Assembly (NCBI RefSeq): GCF_003286075.1
Contig: NZ_QLUV01000010.1
Location: 1 to 64,000 of the forward strand
Source: Paracoccus endophyticus
Lineage (GTDB): Bacteria; Pseudomonadota; Alphaproteobacteria; Rhodobacterales; Rhodobacteraceae
Direction of reading: 5' to 3'
DNA length: 64,000 nucleotides
The position numbers were made by a program, and so were the translations under genes. Of this stretch, positions 17,810 through 26,911 are shown one piece after another (position 1 is the first letter of the stretch; each line of letters begins with the position of its first letter). The notes under the pieces were generated by a model. That model was not told where the DNA came from. It did no database searches and saw only the letters and a program-made list of their open reading frames with translations.

Positions 17810-18517
17810 CAGCCTTCCCCACAATCAGCGCCCTTCCCCACAAATAGGGGGGCGATTGGACAGGATTCAAGCCGACTGTTCCCGACGACCTTTTTTGCAA
17901 CCGTATGAAAAAACAGGCAAAAAATAGTCGGCATTTGTCGGCATTAGGCTAATGAGGCGGCCTTCCTCTCCGCCATTACCTTTCTGTAAATCTATGGACT
18001 TGTTGCTTGTTTCCCGGTCCTTTGCCGGCAGGCTAGCACCCGGCCGGCGGGCTCGGTGACGATGCGCCGCTGCGCGATCATACGGCCGGCTTCAGGTTGC
18101 CGGAGAACCTCCCTCTCTCGGGCGACCTGATCAGGACTCGACTCTTCCCTGTGCAGCGCGCTGCTCCCTTTCCTTCGCGCCTGCGATCGAAATCTGTGCT
18201 GCAAGGACTTGGCCCCGGCGCCTGTGCGCGCCTGCAGGATCGAAGAAACCGCGCTGCGGCAGGCCATTCGTCCGGCTCACGACCATGGGGCGACCCGCGG
18301 CGACATCCTCTCGCATCGCCGCCGACCGCCTGCGCCACCGATCCCCGCCCCGCAAGTTCCCCAGTCATCTCGCCAAAGCCTGAATCCGCACCGGCTGCGA
18401 CCTTATCCGCCGTCTGCCCCGCTTTGTGCCGGTGGCCCGTTCCCCCCGAGGATACCGGGACACAGACGAAAGGCGGCCTGCCCGGTGATCTTGCGCCCCG
18501 CGCCGGGGGTCGGGCTG
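17810..18517. other. Right junction of the satellite and non-coding flank
   Basis: Two direct copies of TTCCCCAC at 17815-17822 and 17834-17841 sit at the integrase start, matching the pair at 6541-6560. A-rich DNA follows at 17880-17930, with a doubled GTCGGCAT near 17930-17945. From about 18000 to 18517 several open frames exist but none resembles a protein I know, and no tRNA is present. The true right end of the element is probably between 17840 and 18000. Confidence 0.4.
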
Positions 18518-19888
18518 TCAGGACGCATCCTGCGAGGGGGGCAGTTTCTGAATCAGGCGGTAGGTGTTGCGTTCGCTGATCTGCAGGATTTCGGCAATGC
18601 GGCGGCGGTTGCCGCCGTAGCGGTCGAGCAGGAGTTGCAGATAGGCGTCGCGCAATTCGTCCATCCCGGGCGGAAGCGCGAAGGTGAGCGTGACCTGGGC
18701 CCCCTCGCGCCCGGGGGCGGATTTGCTCTTGGGCGCCGCAAGGCCGAGGTGGCCGGGTTCGATCACCTCTTCGCCGGCCGACATGATGATGCCGCGCTCG
18801 ATGGCATTGCGCAACTCGCGTACATTGCCGGGCCAGTCATGGGCGGTCAGCGCGCTCAGCGCGGCGGGGCTGAACCGCTTGGGGATCGAGCGTTGGAAGC
18901 TGCGATGGGCAAGAAAGCTTTCGGCCAGCACCGCGACGTCACCCGGCCTGGCGCGCAGGGGCGGCATCGTGATGGTGAAGGCCGACAGCCTGAACAGCAG
19001 TTCGTTGCGCGCCCCGCCCTCGGGCGCGATGTCTTCCGGCGCAAGGTTGGACGACAGGATGAAGCGCGCCGCCGAAGGCAGCGAAACAGAGGATCCGACC
19101 GGCCGATAGGTCGAGGTTTCGATGGTGCGCAAGAGCTTGGCCTGAACGTCGGGCGCAAGCCGGTCCACCCCCGACAGAAAGACCGTGCCGTCTTCGGCAG
19201 CGGCGATCAGCCCCTCGTGGCGGCTGATCTGGTGGCCGGAGGATTCGCGCATCTCGCCGAAAAGCTCGGCGGCGGGCAGCCCGCCATCGCAATCGACCGA
19301 GATCATCCGGCCATTCGATCGCCTGGACCGCGCGTGCAGCGCATGGGCCACCAGTTCCTTGCCCGAACCGCCTTCGCCCAGGATCAGGATCGGTGCCTCG
19401 GTTCCCGCGAACAACGAGATCAGGCTGCGCACGTCGTTCATCTCGGGACTGGTGCCGACCAGTTCGGCGTCCCGGCCCCGCCGGGCCTGCGCCTGCCAGA
19501 ACGCCAGATCGCGCAGGAGCGACGCCGTATCGAAAAACCGTTTCAGTGCCAGTTCAAGGCTTTGCGCCGAGACCGGCTTGACCAGATAATCGGCGGCCCC
19601 GGCCCGCACCACCTGGACGGCCTGATCGATCGAGCCATAGGCGGTCAGGATGATCACCGGGCAATATTCGCGCAGTTCCGGCAGGAATTGCAGCCCGTCC
19701 GTATCGGGCAGCCGCAGGTCAAGCAGCGCCAGCGCCGGGCGGAACCCTGCAAGCGCGGCCAGCGCCTCGGCCCGCCCGCCTGCCCCCTGCGCGGCATAGC
19801 CCAGGCGTTCGAGTTGCTCGATCAGCAGGCGGTTGAGCGCGCGGTCATCCTCGATCACCAGGATGCGTTCCGGGGCGGGCTGGGTCAT
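18518..19888 (-). CDS. NtrC-type response regulator lacking sigma-54 activator motifs
   Basis: 456 residues: receiver domain (phosphate-acceptor D57 in LLDLRLPD), AAA+ domain and a C-terminal Fis-type helix-turn-helix (NRRRIAEILQISERNTYRLI). Walker A is kept in variant form (GEGGSGKE, 171-178). The GAFTGA loop, which normally touches sigma-54, is missing: after ELFGE the sequence is MRESSGHQISRHEG. Walker B, normally LFLDEI, is VFLSGVD without the Asp-Glu pair. So it is unlikely to hydrolyse ATP or to open a sigma-54 promoter, and may act with the housekeeping sigma factor. It overlaps the kinase stop by 4 bp and is the last gene of the respiratory cluster, which it presumably controls. Confidence 0.9.
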   Translation of the reverse strand: MTQPAPERILVIEDDRALNRLLIEQLERLGYAAQGAGGRAEALAALAGFRPALALLDLRLPDTDGLQFLPELREYCPVIILTAYGSIDQAVQVVRAGAADYLVKPVSAQSLELALKRFFDTASLLRDLAFWQAQARRGRDAELVGTSPEMNDVRSLISLFAGTEAPILILGEGGSGKELVAHALHARSRRSNGRMISVDCDGGLPAAELFGEMRESSGHQISRHEGLIAAAEDGTVFLSGVDRLAPDVQAKLLRTIETSTYRPVGSSVSLPSAARFILSSNLAPEDIAPEGGARNELLFRLSAFTITMPPLRARPGDVAVLAESFLAHRSFQRSIPKRFSPAALSALTAHDWPGNVRELRNAIERGIIMSAGEEVIEPGHLGLAAPKSKSAPGREGAQVTLTFALPPGMDELRDAYLQLLLDRYGGNRRRIAEILQISERNTYRLIQKLPPSQDAS

Positions 19889-21858
19889 GCCGAAGCCTCT
19901 GCGGAGGGATGGTCGGGATCGGGGAAGCGGATGGTAAAGCGGGTGCCGACCCCGACCGTGCTTTCGACGGCGATGCGGCCCCCGGCCCGGTCGACCACCG
20001 CCTGGGCGATCGACAGGCCAAGGCCGCGCCCGGAACTGCCATCGGCGCGGCGGGTCCAGAACGGCAGGAAGATGCGGTCGAGATCGCGGGGGGCGATGCC
20101 GTGGCCGGTGTCTTCGACGCGCAGGAGAACCTCGCCGCCGCTGGCGCGGCCGGTCACGGTGACGGTGCCGCCCTTGGGCATGGCGTGCAGGGCGTTGAGC
20201 ACCAGATTGGTGATCAGCATGCGGATGTCGCCATCCGAGCCCAGCATCCGCAGGCCGGGATCGATGTCGCAGCGAATCCCGGCGCCGGTGGACCGGGCCT
20301 GGAAGGACAGAAGCGCCAGCGCCTCGGGGATCACCCGGTCAAGGTCGATCAGCAGGGGTTCGGGCGAGGGCGGGGCGCAGAGCAGCAGCAGGCTGTCGGT
20401 GATCGCCAGGGTGCGGGCGATTTCATCGTGGAGTGTGGCAAGACGGGCCGGCGTTGCCTCGTGCCGCCCGGCGGCGGTGTCTGCCTGCAGCGCCGAGACG
20501 AGCAGAACGACCGAGGACAGGGGATTGAAGATCTCGTGCGCCATGCCGGCGGCGAGCAGGCCGAGTTCCGACAGGCGGTGTTCCTGGGTCAGGCGGGCCT
20601 GCTGTTCCAGATCGCGGATCGCCTCGACCACGCAATCCACGGGCTGACCGTCGTGCATCAGGGTGACGGGGGCCGCGGCGACTTCGACGTGGATATCCTC
20701 GCCCGCCGGTCCGAGGTGGATCTGGCGGCAGGTGAGCGGCGCGCGGGCGATGCGCAGTTCGGCCAGCGGACAGCAGGTCAGGGTGTCGGGGCAGGGCCGG
20801 TCGCGGCGATGCGAGGACGTGTGGCAAAGGGCGCCCACGACCTCGGCCAGGGGCTTGCCGACATGGGCGGCATAGGCGGCATTGGCCATGAGGATGCGGT
20901 AATCCGGGCCGATGACGCGGATGCCGTCGGGAATGGCGTCGATCACCGCCTGCAAGGTCCGTTCAGAATTGTGCAGGCGGGCGACCGAGGATTGCAGAAG
21001 GTCGGCCATGGCATTGAATCCGGTGGCAAGGCGGGCGGGTTCATCGGTGCCGGTGACAGGGATGCGGTGGCTGAAATCGCCCTGGGCCAGCGCCTCGGTC
21101 CCCGCACCAAGCAGGGCCAGCGGGGCGAGAACGGTGCGGGCGATGACGGCCCAGGCGGCCAACGACAGCGCCAGGATCACCGCAAGGCCGCTGAGCGCCA
21201 GGAACAGGACGCCGCGCCGGGTATCGGTGGTGATGCCCCCCGCGGAATAGTCGACCACCAGCAGGCCGTTGACCGGGTGTTCGGCGATCGGACCGTGGCA
21301 GACCTGACAGGGCGGCTGGTTGTGGACCGGATTGATGGACCGCAGCACCGGGCCGCCCGGGGCGTCGGCGACCAGCAGGGTGCGCGGCTGGCGGTCGGCA
21401 AGCGCGGCCCGGGTTTCCGTGGTGTCGAGGCGGGTGCTTTCCAGCGCACGGTCCGAGGCGAAGCGCACGTCGAAGCCGGGATTGAGGATGCGCACGGCGG
21501 CGATGTCGGGTTGGCGACCGAGATCGTCGAGAATGCCGTGCAGGCCGGGCAGGTCGCGCTTGAGCATGGCGTTTTCGAGCGCGGCCTGCAGCAGGGTGTT
21601 GATCTGCAGCGAGGCCCGGGCGTGTTCGTCGGTGATGCGGGCGCGGTAGAGGTCGGCGATCAGCAAGAGAAACAGCGCGGAGGCCGCCAGCAGAACGGCG
21701 GCCAGGGTGGCGATGAAGCGCCGTTGCAGGCTGGCGCCGATCCATTCATGCAGATCGGCCCAAGCGCGCAGACTGGGGGACGCGCGCAGACCGGGCGGGG
21801 ACCGCGGATTGAGCCACGCGCGCAGAGTGGGCCTGACGCGCAGGTGCGGCAGGATCAC
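19885..21858 (-). CDS. Membrane sensor histidine kinase with periplasmic CxxCH
   Basis: 657 residues from a GTG that overlaps the previous stop (GTGA). Membrane helices at about 48-70 and 216-240 flank a periplasmic domain with CQVCH at 184-188, a c-type haem attachment motif. HAMP follows (240-292), then a PAS domain (about 300-410) that itself carries a cysteine cluster (C345, C356, C362, C363, C377), then the phospho-acceptor H441 in MAHEIFNP and a HATPase domain (NLVLNALHAMPKGG, DTGHGI, GRGLGLSIAQ). It likely senses redox state or a ligand through haem in the periplasm, and perhaps a metal or thiol centre through the PAS cysteines. Longer upstream start codons would lie inside the preceding gene. 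Confidence 0.88.
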   Translation of the reverse strand: MILPHLRVRPTLRAWLNPRSPPGLRASPSLRAWADLHEWIGASLQRRFIATLAAVLLAASALFLLLIADLYRARITDEHARASLQINTLLQAALENAMLKRDLPGLHGILDDLGRQPDIAAVRILNPGFDVRFASDRALESTRLDTTETRAALADRQPRTLLVADAPGGPVLRSINPVHNQPPCQVCHGPIAEHPVNGLLVVDYSAGGITTDTRRGVLFLALSGLAVILALSLAAWAVIARTVLAPLALLGAGTEALAQGDFSHRIPVTGTDEPARLATGFNAMADLLQSSVARLHNSERTLQAVIDAIPDGIRVIGPDYRILMANAAYAAHVGKPLAEVVGALCHTSSHRRDRPCPDTLTCCPLAELRIARAPLTCRQIHLGPAGEDIHVEVAAAPVTLMHDGQPVDCVVEAIRDLEQQARLTQEHRLSELGLLAAGMAHEIFNPLSSVVLLVSALQADTAAGRHEATPARLATLHDEIARTLAITDSLLLLCAPPSPEPLLIDLDRVIPEALALLSFQARSTGAGIRCDIDPGLRMLGSDGDIRMLITNLVLNALHAMPKGGTVTVTGRASGGEVLLRVEDTGHGIAPRDLDRIFLPFWTRRADGSSGRGLGLSIAQAVVDRAGGRIAVESTVGVGTRFTIRFPDPDHPSAEASA

Positions 21859-22838
21859 GCGATCACCTGATGCAGTTTCGCGTGGTGGCGGGTGCGGGCG
21901 CAGATCGGACACAGGCCATCGGCGCGCAGGTGATCTGCCGGAAGGTGGCCGGGCGTGCCGCAGGCGCGACACTGGAACCGGCGCAGGGCCAGATCCGGGG
22001 CTGCGGGCGCAAGGGTGTCGATGGTGATGGCATCGGACTCGCACACCTCGGTGCATTGGCTGCACCCGGAACAATCAGACGAAGCCATATGGTAGGCGGG
22101 GTTGCCGTCGGCCGTATTGATCAGGGTCATTGCCGAGGCGGGGCAAATGCGCAGGCAGGCATTGCAGCCGGTGCAGAGCGCGGGGTCGATTCGGGGGGAA
22201 TGGGCGTGGCGGGGGGCCGGGCCGGGGTACGCCTGCAGGTGGGCAAGGGCCGGCCGGGTTTCAGGGGCAAGGCCGCGGGCAAGGCTGCCGAACAGCGCGC
22301 GGCGCGAGGGGTCCACGCGGTCGCGGCCATCCGAGAGGCGGGGGAGGCGGGTGCCGGTGACAGGGGCCGTGTGCAGGGGGGGAAGCGCGCGGTCGGAGAG
22401 AATCGCGTTCAGCGTCTGCAGGGTTTGCGTGAAAGGCAGCGCCCTGCCCGAGGGACAGCTGGCACAATCGCCGGTGTCGAGGTGCAGGCTGCGCAGGCCG
22501 GAAAGCCACAGCGCGGCCAGCGCCTCAAGGCCCAGCGCCTGCAGGCAGACGCCGCCGGGGACGCGGGCGGGGCAGACCAGCAGCATCCGGCCGGCGCGGT
22601 CGGGGGCAATGGGTGGCAGGGGCGACACGCCCTCGATGGCGACGGCGCGCTGCGGGCAGGCGGCGGCGCAAGCCCCGCAGCCGGTGCAAATCGCTGCGTC
22701 CAGCATCAGGCCATCTTCCCCGGACACAAGGGCAGAGGTGGGGCAGGACCGGGCGCAGGCACCGCATTCGGACAGGGCAAGCCACCCGAGGCTGCAGGCG
22801 TCGCCGTCGAATTGCGGCAATGGCGACTGCGTGGCCAT
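21855..22838 (-). CDS. Polyferredoxin-like [4Fe-4S] protein with C-terminal Cys pairs
   Basis: 327 residues, no signal peptide. Four ferredoxin-type cysteine groups are visible: ECGACARSCP, CTGCGACAAACP, CTGCNACLRICP and CSGCSQCTEVCE, arranged as two pairs around a middle region that has more cysteines (LVCPARVPGGVC, CASCPSG). The C-terminus has CRACG and CPIC, a possible zinc ribbon. The layout recalls NapF-type maturation or electron-transfer proteins, extended. It lies between the chaperone gene and the kinase gene in the reductase cluster, so a cytoplasmic role in feeding electrons or loading clusters is likely but not shown. Confidence 0.75.
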   Translation of the reverse strand: MATQSPLPQFDGDACSLGWLALSECGACARSCPTSALVSGEDGLMLDAAICTGCGACAAACPQRAVAIEGVSPLPPIAPDRAGRMLLVCPARVPGGVCLQALGLEALAALWLSGLRSLHLDTGDCASCPSGRALPFTQTLQTLNAILSDRALPPLHTAPVTGTRLPRLSDGRDRVDPSRRALFGSLARGLAPETRPALAHLQAYPGPAPRHAHSPRIDPALCTGCNACLRICPASAMTLINTADGNPAYHMASSDCSGCSQCTEVCESDAITIDTLAPAAPDLALRRFQCRACGTPGHLPADHLRADGLCPICARTRHHAKLHQVIA

Positions 22839-22844
22839 CGTGCG

Positions 22845-23654
22845 TTACCAGCTTTCGGCAAGGCCGGGAACGAAGGGGCGGTCCTGTTCGGCGGCCTCGG
22901 CGGCTCGCCGGTCGCGTTCCGCCTCGCGCATCCAGGCGTGGGGGATGACGTCTTGCGGCAGGCCGGTGAGGTCGGCCAGCACGTCGCGCACTTCCATCAG
23001 CACAGCGCGGGTCAGCAGGCAGGCGACCGCGTGGAACGGCTCGCGCGTGCGCTGCGCGACCTGGGCGCAGAAATCCGGCACCCAGGGCAGCACATGGCGG
23101 TCAAGGAACCGCGCCGCGTCATAGGCGGCCGCGGGCGAGGCCAGGGCCAGCAGGTGCTGAACGAATTGCAGTTCGTGGACGACATGATCGTCCGACCGCA
23201 GGCGCCAGTTCGGCACCGAGATGCCGTAGTGCTCATACCATTCGCGCACGTCGAACATCGGCTGCTGGCGTTCGATGTGATCGTCGGTCAGCCAGACCGA
23301 CCCGTTGGGCGAGGTGCGGAAGCCGTGGTTGAGGTAGATGTCGGCATAATCGGCGGCCAGTTCGTCCAGGCAGGCGTCATCCGGCCAGGCCGGAAGCTGG
23401 TCGAGCATCGCGGCAAAGGCCGCGGCGACCTGCGTGCCCTCGTCCGAGGGCAGCAGCGTGGCAAAGAGCTCGGTCACGCGGGCGGCACGCAGGCCCGCGA
23501 TCAGGTCGGCATCGGCCTCGCGGTCGTGCAGCCGCACGATCAGGCCCAGAACCTGCGACCAGACCGCCAGTTGGGCCGGCGCAGGCGAGCCATCGGGGAA
23601 GGTGGCGGGCGGCGCCTGGGGCAGGGCGGCGGGGACGGCGAGGGTGTCAGCCAT
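22845..23654 (-). CDS. TorD/DmsD-family molybdoenzyme chaperone
   Basis: 269 residues, all-helical. The family hallmarks are YADIYLNHGFRTSPNGSVWLTDDH (the P-SVW motif) and DDHVVHELQFVQHLLAL. Such proteins hold the apo-molybdoenzyme until the cofactor is inserted and shield its Tat signal from early export. It overlaps the preceding iron-sulfur subunit gene by 8 bp, and its obvious client is the Tat-signal oxidoreductase two genes upstream. Confidence 0.88.
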   Translation of the reverse strand: MADTLAVPAALPQAPPATFPDGSPAPAQLAVWSQVLGLIVRLHDREADADLIAGLRAARVTELFATLLPSDEGTQVAAAFAAMLDQLPAWPDDACLDELAADYADIYLNHGFRTSPNGSVWLTDDHIERQQPMFDVREWYEHYGISVPNWRLRSDDHVVHELQFVQHLLALASPAAAYDAARFLDRHVLPWVPDFCAQVAQRTREPFHAVACLLTRAVLMEVRDVLADLTGLPQDVIPHAWMREAERDRRAAEAAEQDRPFVPGLAESW

Positions 23655-24318
23655 TGTCGACCCGCCCCTTGGAATGGGGAACGAACACGATCGAGGGATC
23701 GGTCAATTCCGGGTCGGCCATCGACCGGACCTGCCTGACCACCTCGTCGTTCGGGCCGCGCGCCTTGGTGTCGTAGGTGCCTTCGCGCAGCTGGTCGATC
23801 GGGCCGATGTCGAGCACGCGCATCATGCAGGCCGAGACGCAGTAGGGTTTGCGACCGGCTTCCAGTTCGTCGATGCACATGTTGCATTTCTTGACGACGT
23901 TTTCCTCGGGCACGAATTGCGGGGCGCCATAGGGGCAGGCCGCCTCGCATTTGCGGCACCCGATGCAGAGCGTGGTGTCGATATCCACCACGCCGTTGTC
24001 GGCCCGCTTGAAGATCGCCCCTGTCGGACAGGTCGGCAGGCAGGCCGGTTCGGCGCAGTGGTTGCAGGACATGTTGATCTTGAAGGCGAACACGTCCGGG
24101 TAAATGCCGCCTTCGATGTATTGCACCCGCCGAAAGCGCGGACCGGCAGCAAGGCCATTCTTGTCCTTGCAGGCGATTTCGCAGGCGCGGCAGCCGATGC
24201 AGTCCACGTTGTTGTGGATGAAGCCCAGCTGCATGTCCGGCACGACGGGCGTGTAGACCTCGCGCCTTTTCTTCAGGACGGCGGCCTTGATCGTGGCCTT
24301 GTCAGTGGTGTTTGCCAT
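23647..24318 (-). CDS. DmsB-like iron-sulfur subunit with four [4Fe-4S] clusters
   Basis: 223 residues with four cysteine groups in DmsB order: CIGCRACEIACKD, CNHCAEPACLPTCP, CIGCRKCEAACP and CNMCIDE...CVSACM. It would carry electrons to or from the molybdenum subunit encoded just before it (21 bp gap). It has no signal of its own, so it would be exported together with the Tat-signal partner. No NrfD/DmsC-type membrane anchor gene is in the cluster. Confidence 0.9.
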   Translation of the reverse strand: MANTTDKATIKAAVLKKRREVYTPVVPDMQLGFIHNNVDCIGCRACEIACKDKNGLAAGPRFRRVQYIEGGIYPDVFAFKINMSCNHCAEPACLPTCPTGAIFKRADNGVVDIDTTLCIGCRKCEAACPYGAPQFVPEENVVKKCNMCIDELEAGRKPYCVSACMMRVLDIGPIDQLREGTYDTKARGPNDEVVRQVRSMADPELTDPSIVFVPHSKGRVDNG

Positions 24319-24339
24319 GGTTTGTTTCCCCTCTGACGG

Positions 24340-26898
24340 TCACATGTCGCGCCGGAAGACGTGGCTGCGCGCGGTTGCAAGCTGATCCCAGCCGGGCCGG
24401 TGCGCGAGGTCGGTCTTTTTCAGGTCAACCAGAATGGTGTTGTAGGCAAAGGCCCCTGCCGGGCTGGGGTTGTCGAGGGTCAGGAAGTCAGGGTTGCCGG
24501 ACCGGTCGATCCCGTCCTTGTCGATATCCATCCACGAGCCTTCGTGCAGCACCACCACCCCGGGCATGCACCGTTCGGTGACATAGACCGGCGTGACGAC
24601 CCGGCCGCGGTCATTCCAGATCTCGATGGTGTCGCCGTTGGCGATGCCGAGGCGCTTGGCATCCGAGGCGTTCATCGTGGTTTCCTGGCTGAAGGTTTCG
24701 CGCAGCCACGCGATGTTGTTGAAGATCGAATGGGTGCGCCAGCGCGGGTGCGGCGTGATCATGTGGAAGGGAAAGGTTTTCGTCGCCTCGCTGTTGAGGC
24801 TTTCCCAGGGCTCGATCCATTTCGGGATCGGCGGGATGTAATAGCCGTATTGCGTGCGCGTCCAGTCGGTGATCTGCGCCAGCTGGCCCGAAAAGATCTC
24901 GATCTTGCCCGAGGCGGTTTCGAAGGGAACGCCCTGTTCGATCTGTTTGCGGAAGGCGACGTGCGGTTCGGGGAAGACGAACTTGTAGACCCCGCGTTTC
25001 TTGAACTCCTCCCACGACCAGGTGACGCCCTGATGGGACTGCACCTTGGCCCACCAGTCGATGAGATACGCCTCGTCCACCGCATCGTTGTCGTGGAAAT
25101 AGCTGCGGTCGGCCTTGGGGTTGTAGGCGGGCCCGAAACCAAGCCGATAGGCCAGTTCGGTGAACACCTGAAAGTCGGTCTTGGATTCGCCCAAGGGCTC
25201 GATCACCTTCGGCCGGTGGATGTAGTAATGGCCCTTGTACCAGGGCAGGGCCGCGTCGTGGCGTTCGAAGTGGGTGGCGATGGGCAGAAGATAGTCGGCC
25301 CAGATCCCGGTGGGCGTGATGGTGCTGTCCATGCAGACCAGCAGGCTTTCGCTGTCGCCCTCGGCCTCGAGTTTGCGGATCGCCTCGATTTCCTTGTTGA
25401 TGTTGGTCAGCTGGTTCAGCCAGTCCGACCCCTGCCAGAAGATGCCCCGGATATTCGGGATCACCCCGTCGAGATTGTCCGCGCGCGGCCAGAGCCCGGC
25501 CTCTTCGCGGGTGACATTGGGATAGTTGAGCACGATATGCGCCCAGCGGTCGGACTTGATCGAGGCATACCAGATATTGGCATACTGGTCGTAGGGATAG
25601 GCCACGGCCTCGGCATGCCAGCCCTTGCCGACCCCCTCGGCGCAGCCGCCGAGAATGCCGATGTTGCCGGTCATCGCCTGCAGGGCATTGGCCATGCGGC
25701 TGTATTGTTCGCCGTAGGCCGCCCGCCCCGGTGACCAGCTTGCCTTCAGCGCGGCGGGCTTGGTGGTGGCGTACAGGTCGGCCAGCTTGATGATGTCGGC
25801 CGCCGGAACGCCGCAGATGTCGGACGCCCATTCGGGGGTCTTGGGCACGCCATCCATGGTGCCCATGATATAGTCCCTGAAGCTTTCCTGCCCCTTGGCC
25901 CAATCCGGCATGGTGCCCGGGTCCATCCCCTGCACGAAACGGTCGATGAAGGCCTGGTCCTGCAACCCCTTGTCGAAGATATTGTGGGCCATGCCCGCCA
26001 TCATCGCGGCGTCGGTGTTCGGCTTGATCGGAATCCACCAGGCGTCATAGGCGGCGGCGCTGTCGGTGTATTGCGGGTCGACCACCACGAACTTGCAGCC
26101 GCGCTGCTTGGCCATGCGCAGGTAATAGAAGGTGTTGCCGCCATGGAAGGTATAGGCCGGGTTCCAGCCCCACATCACCATCAGCTTGCTGTGGGCGAAG
26201 GCATCATCTTCGTTGCCGTCCTCGATGGTGCCAAAGTTCATCCGGCTTGAGAAGGTGGTGGCCTGATAGGACGGCACTGACCAGGAATTGGTGCGGCAGC
26301 CGAACATGCCCATGAAGCGGGCCAGCAACCCCTCGATCTGGTCGGACTTGTGCAGCACACCGTAAGAGGCGCCAGCATAGGCCTGATCCAGAAGCGCGGT
26401 GGGGCCGTAGGTGTCGCGCAGATGGACCATGCGTTCGGCGATCTCGGTCAGGGCCTGATCCCAGCTGATGCGCTTGAACTTGGCCTCGCCGCGCTTGCCG
26501 ACGCGTTTCATCGGATAGAGCAGGCGTTCGGGCGAATACAGCCGGACGCGGTAGCTGCGGCCGCGCAGGCAGGCGCGCAGCTGCGGCTTTTCCTCGGTGT
26601 CGGTGCCGTAGGCGTCGCCCTGATAGGTGCCGTCGTCGGTGGACAGGCGCACGATCACGTCGCCCTTCTTGTGCGCCACCAGCATGTGCCGCGCGCCGCA
26701 GTTATGCGCGCAGGAGGTGACGACCGTGGTCAGATCGTCGTCGCGTGGATAGGGCTCGAAGGCGAAGGCCTGGGCCGGGCGGGCGGTCCCGCTGGTGGCA
26801 AGGCCGACGGTCGCCGTGGCCGCCGCCGATTGCAGGAAGATGCGGCGGGTGGGGTTCAGCAGCCGGTCGAAGAGGTCGGGGCGGAAAGGTCGGTTCAT
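24340..26898 (-). CDS. DMSO-reductase-family molybdopterin oxidoreductase
   Basis: 852 residues with a Tat signal (PTRRIFLQSAAATATVGLATS, cleavage near PAQA-FAF), hence periplasmic. The closest family I can name is DmsA: LRACLRGRSYR, RLLYPMKRVGKRGEAKFKRISWDQA and KTPEWASDICGVPAADIIKLA match it well. The expected N-terminal cluster motif C-x3-C-x3-C...C reads C63, C67, H71 and C110, so the third ligand is His. By alignment with DmsA the molybdenum ligand would be Ser210 (SVPSYQ). The protein is complete. The substrate cannot be read from sequence; an S- or N-oxide, or another oxyanion, is possible. It is flanked by its iron-sulfur subunit and a pentaheme cytochrome. Confidence 0.92.
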   Translation of the reverse strand: MNRPFRPDLFDRLLNPTRRIFLQSAAATATVGLATSGTARPAQAFAFEPYPRDDDLTTVVTSCAHNCGARHMLVAHKKGDVIVRLSTDDGTYQGDAYGTDTEEKPQLRACLRGRSYRVRLYSPERLLYPMKRVGKRGEAKFKRISWDQALTEIAERMVHLRDTYGPTALLDQAYAGASYGVLHKSDQIEGLLARFMGMFGCRTNSWSVPSYQATTFSSRMNFGTIEDGNEDDAFAHSKLMVMWGWNPAYTFHGGNTFYYLRMAKQRGCKFVVVDPQYTDSAAAYDAWWIPIKPNTDAAMMAGMAHNIFDKGLQDQAFIDRFVQGMDPGTMPDWAKGQESFRDYIMGTMDGVPKTPEWASDICGVPAADIIKLADLYATTKPAALKASWSPGRAAYGEQYSRMANALQAMTGNIGILGGCAEGVGKGWHAEAVAYPYDQYANIWYASIKSDRWAHIVLNYPNVTREEAGLWPRADNLDGVIPNIRGIFWQGSDWLNQLTNINKEIEAIRKLEAEGDSESLLVCMDSTITPTGIWADYLLPIATHFERHDAALPWYKGHYYIHRPKVIEPLGESKTDFQVFTELAYRLGFGPAYNPKADRSYFHDNDAVDEAYLIDWWAKVQSHQGVTWSWEEFKKRGVYKFVFPEPHVAFRKQIEQGVPFETASGKIEIFSGQLAQITDWTRTQYGYYIPPIPKWIEPWESLNSEATKTFPFHMITPHPRWRTHSIFNNIAWLRETFSQETTMNASDAKRLGIANGDTIEIWNDRGRVVTPVYVTERCMPGVVVLHEGSWMDIDKDGIDRSGNPDFLTLDNPSPAGAFAYNTILVDLKKTDLAHRPGWDQLATARSHVFRRDM

Positions 26899-26911
26899 CG
26901 GATCGTCCTCT

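Noticed and set aside
17930..17945. Doubled GTCGGCAT as the att core of the satellite
   Set aside because: No matching duplicate was found at the left end beyond a single 8-base match near 4755.
18078..18579. Frames of 90-160 codons in the flank right of the satellite
   Set aside because: They overlap one another on both strands and resemble nothing known; codon pattern is not convincing.
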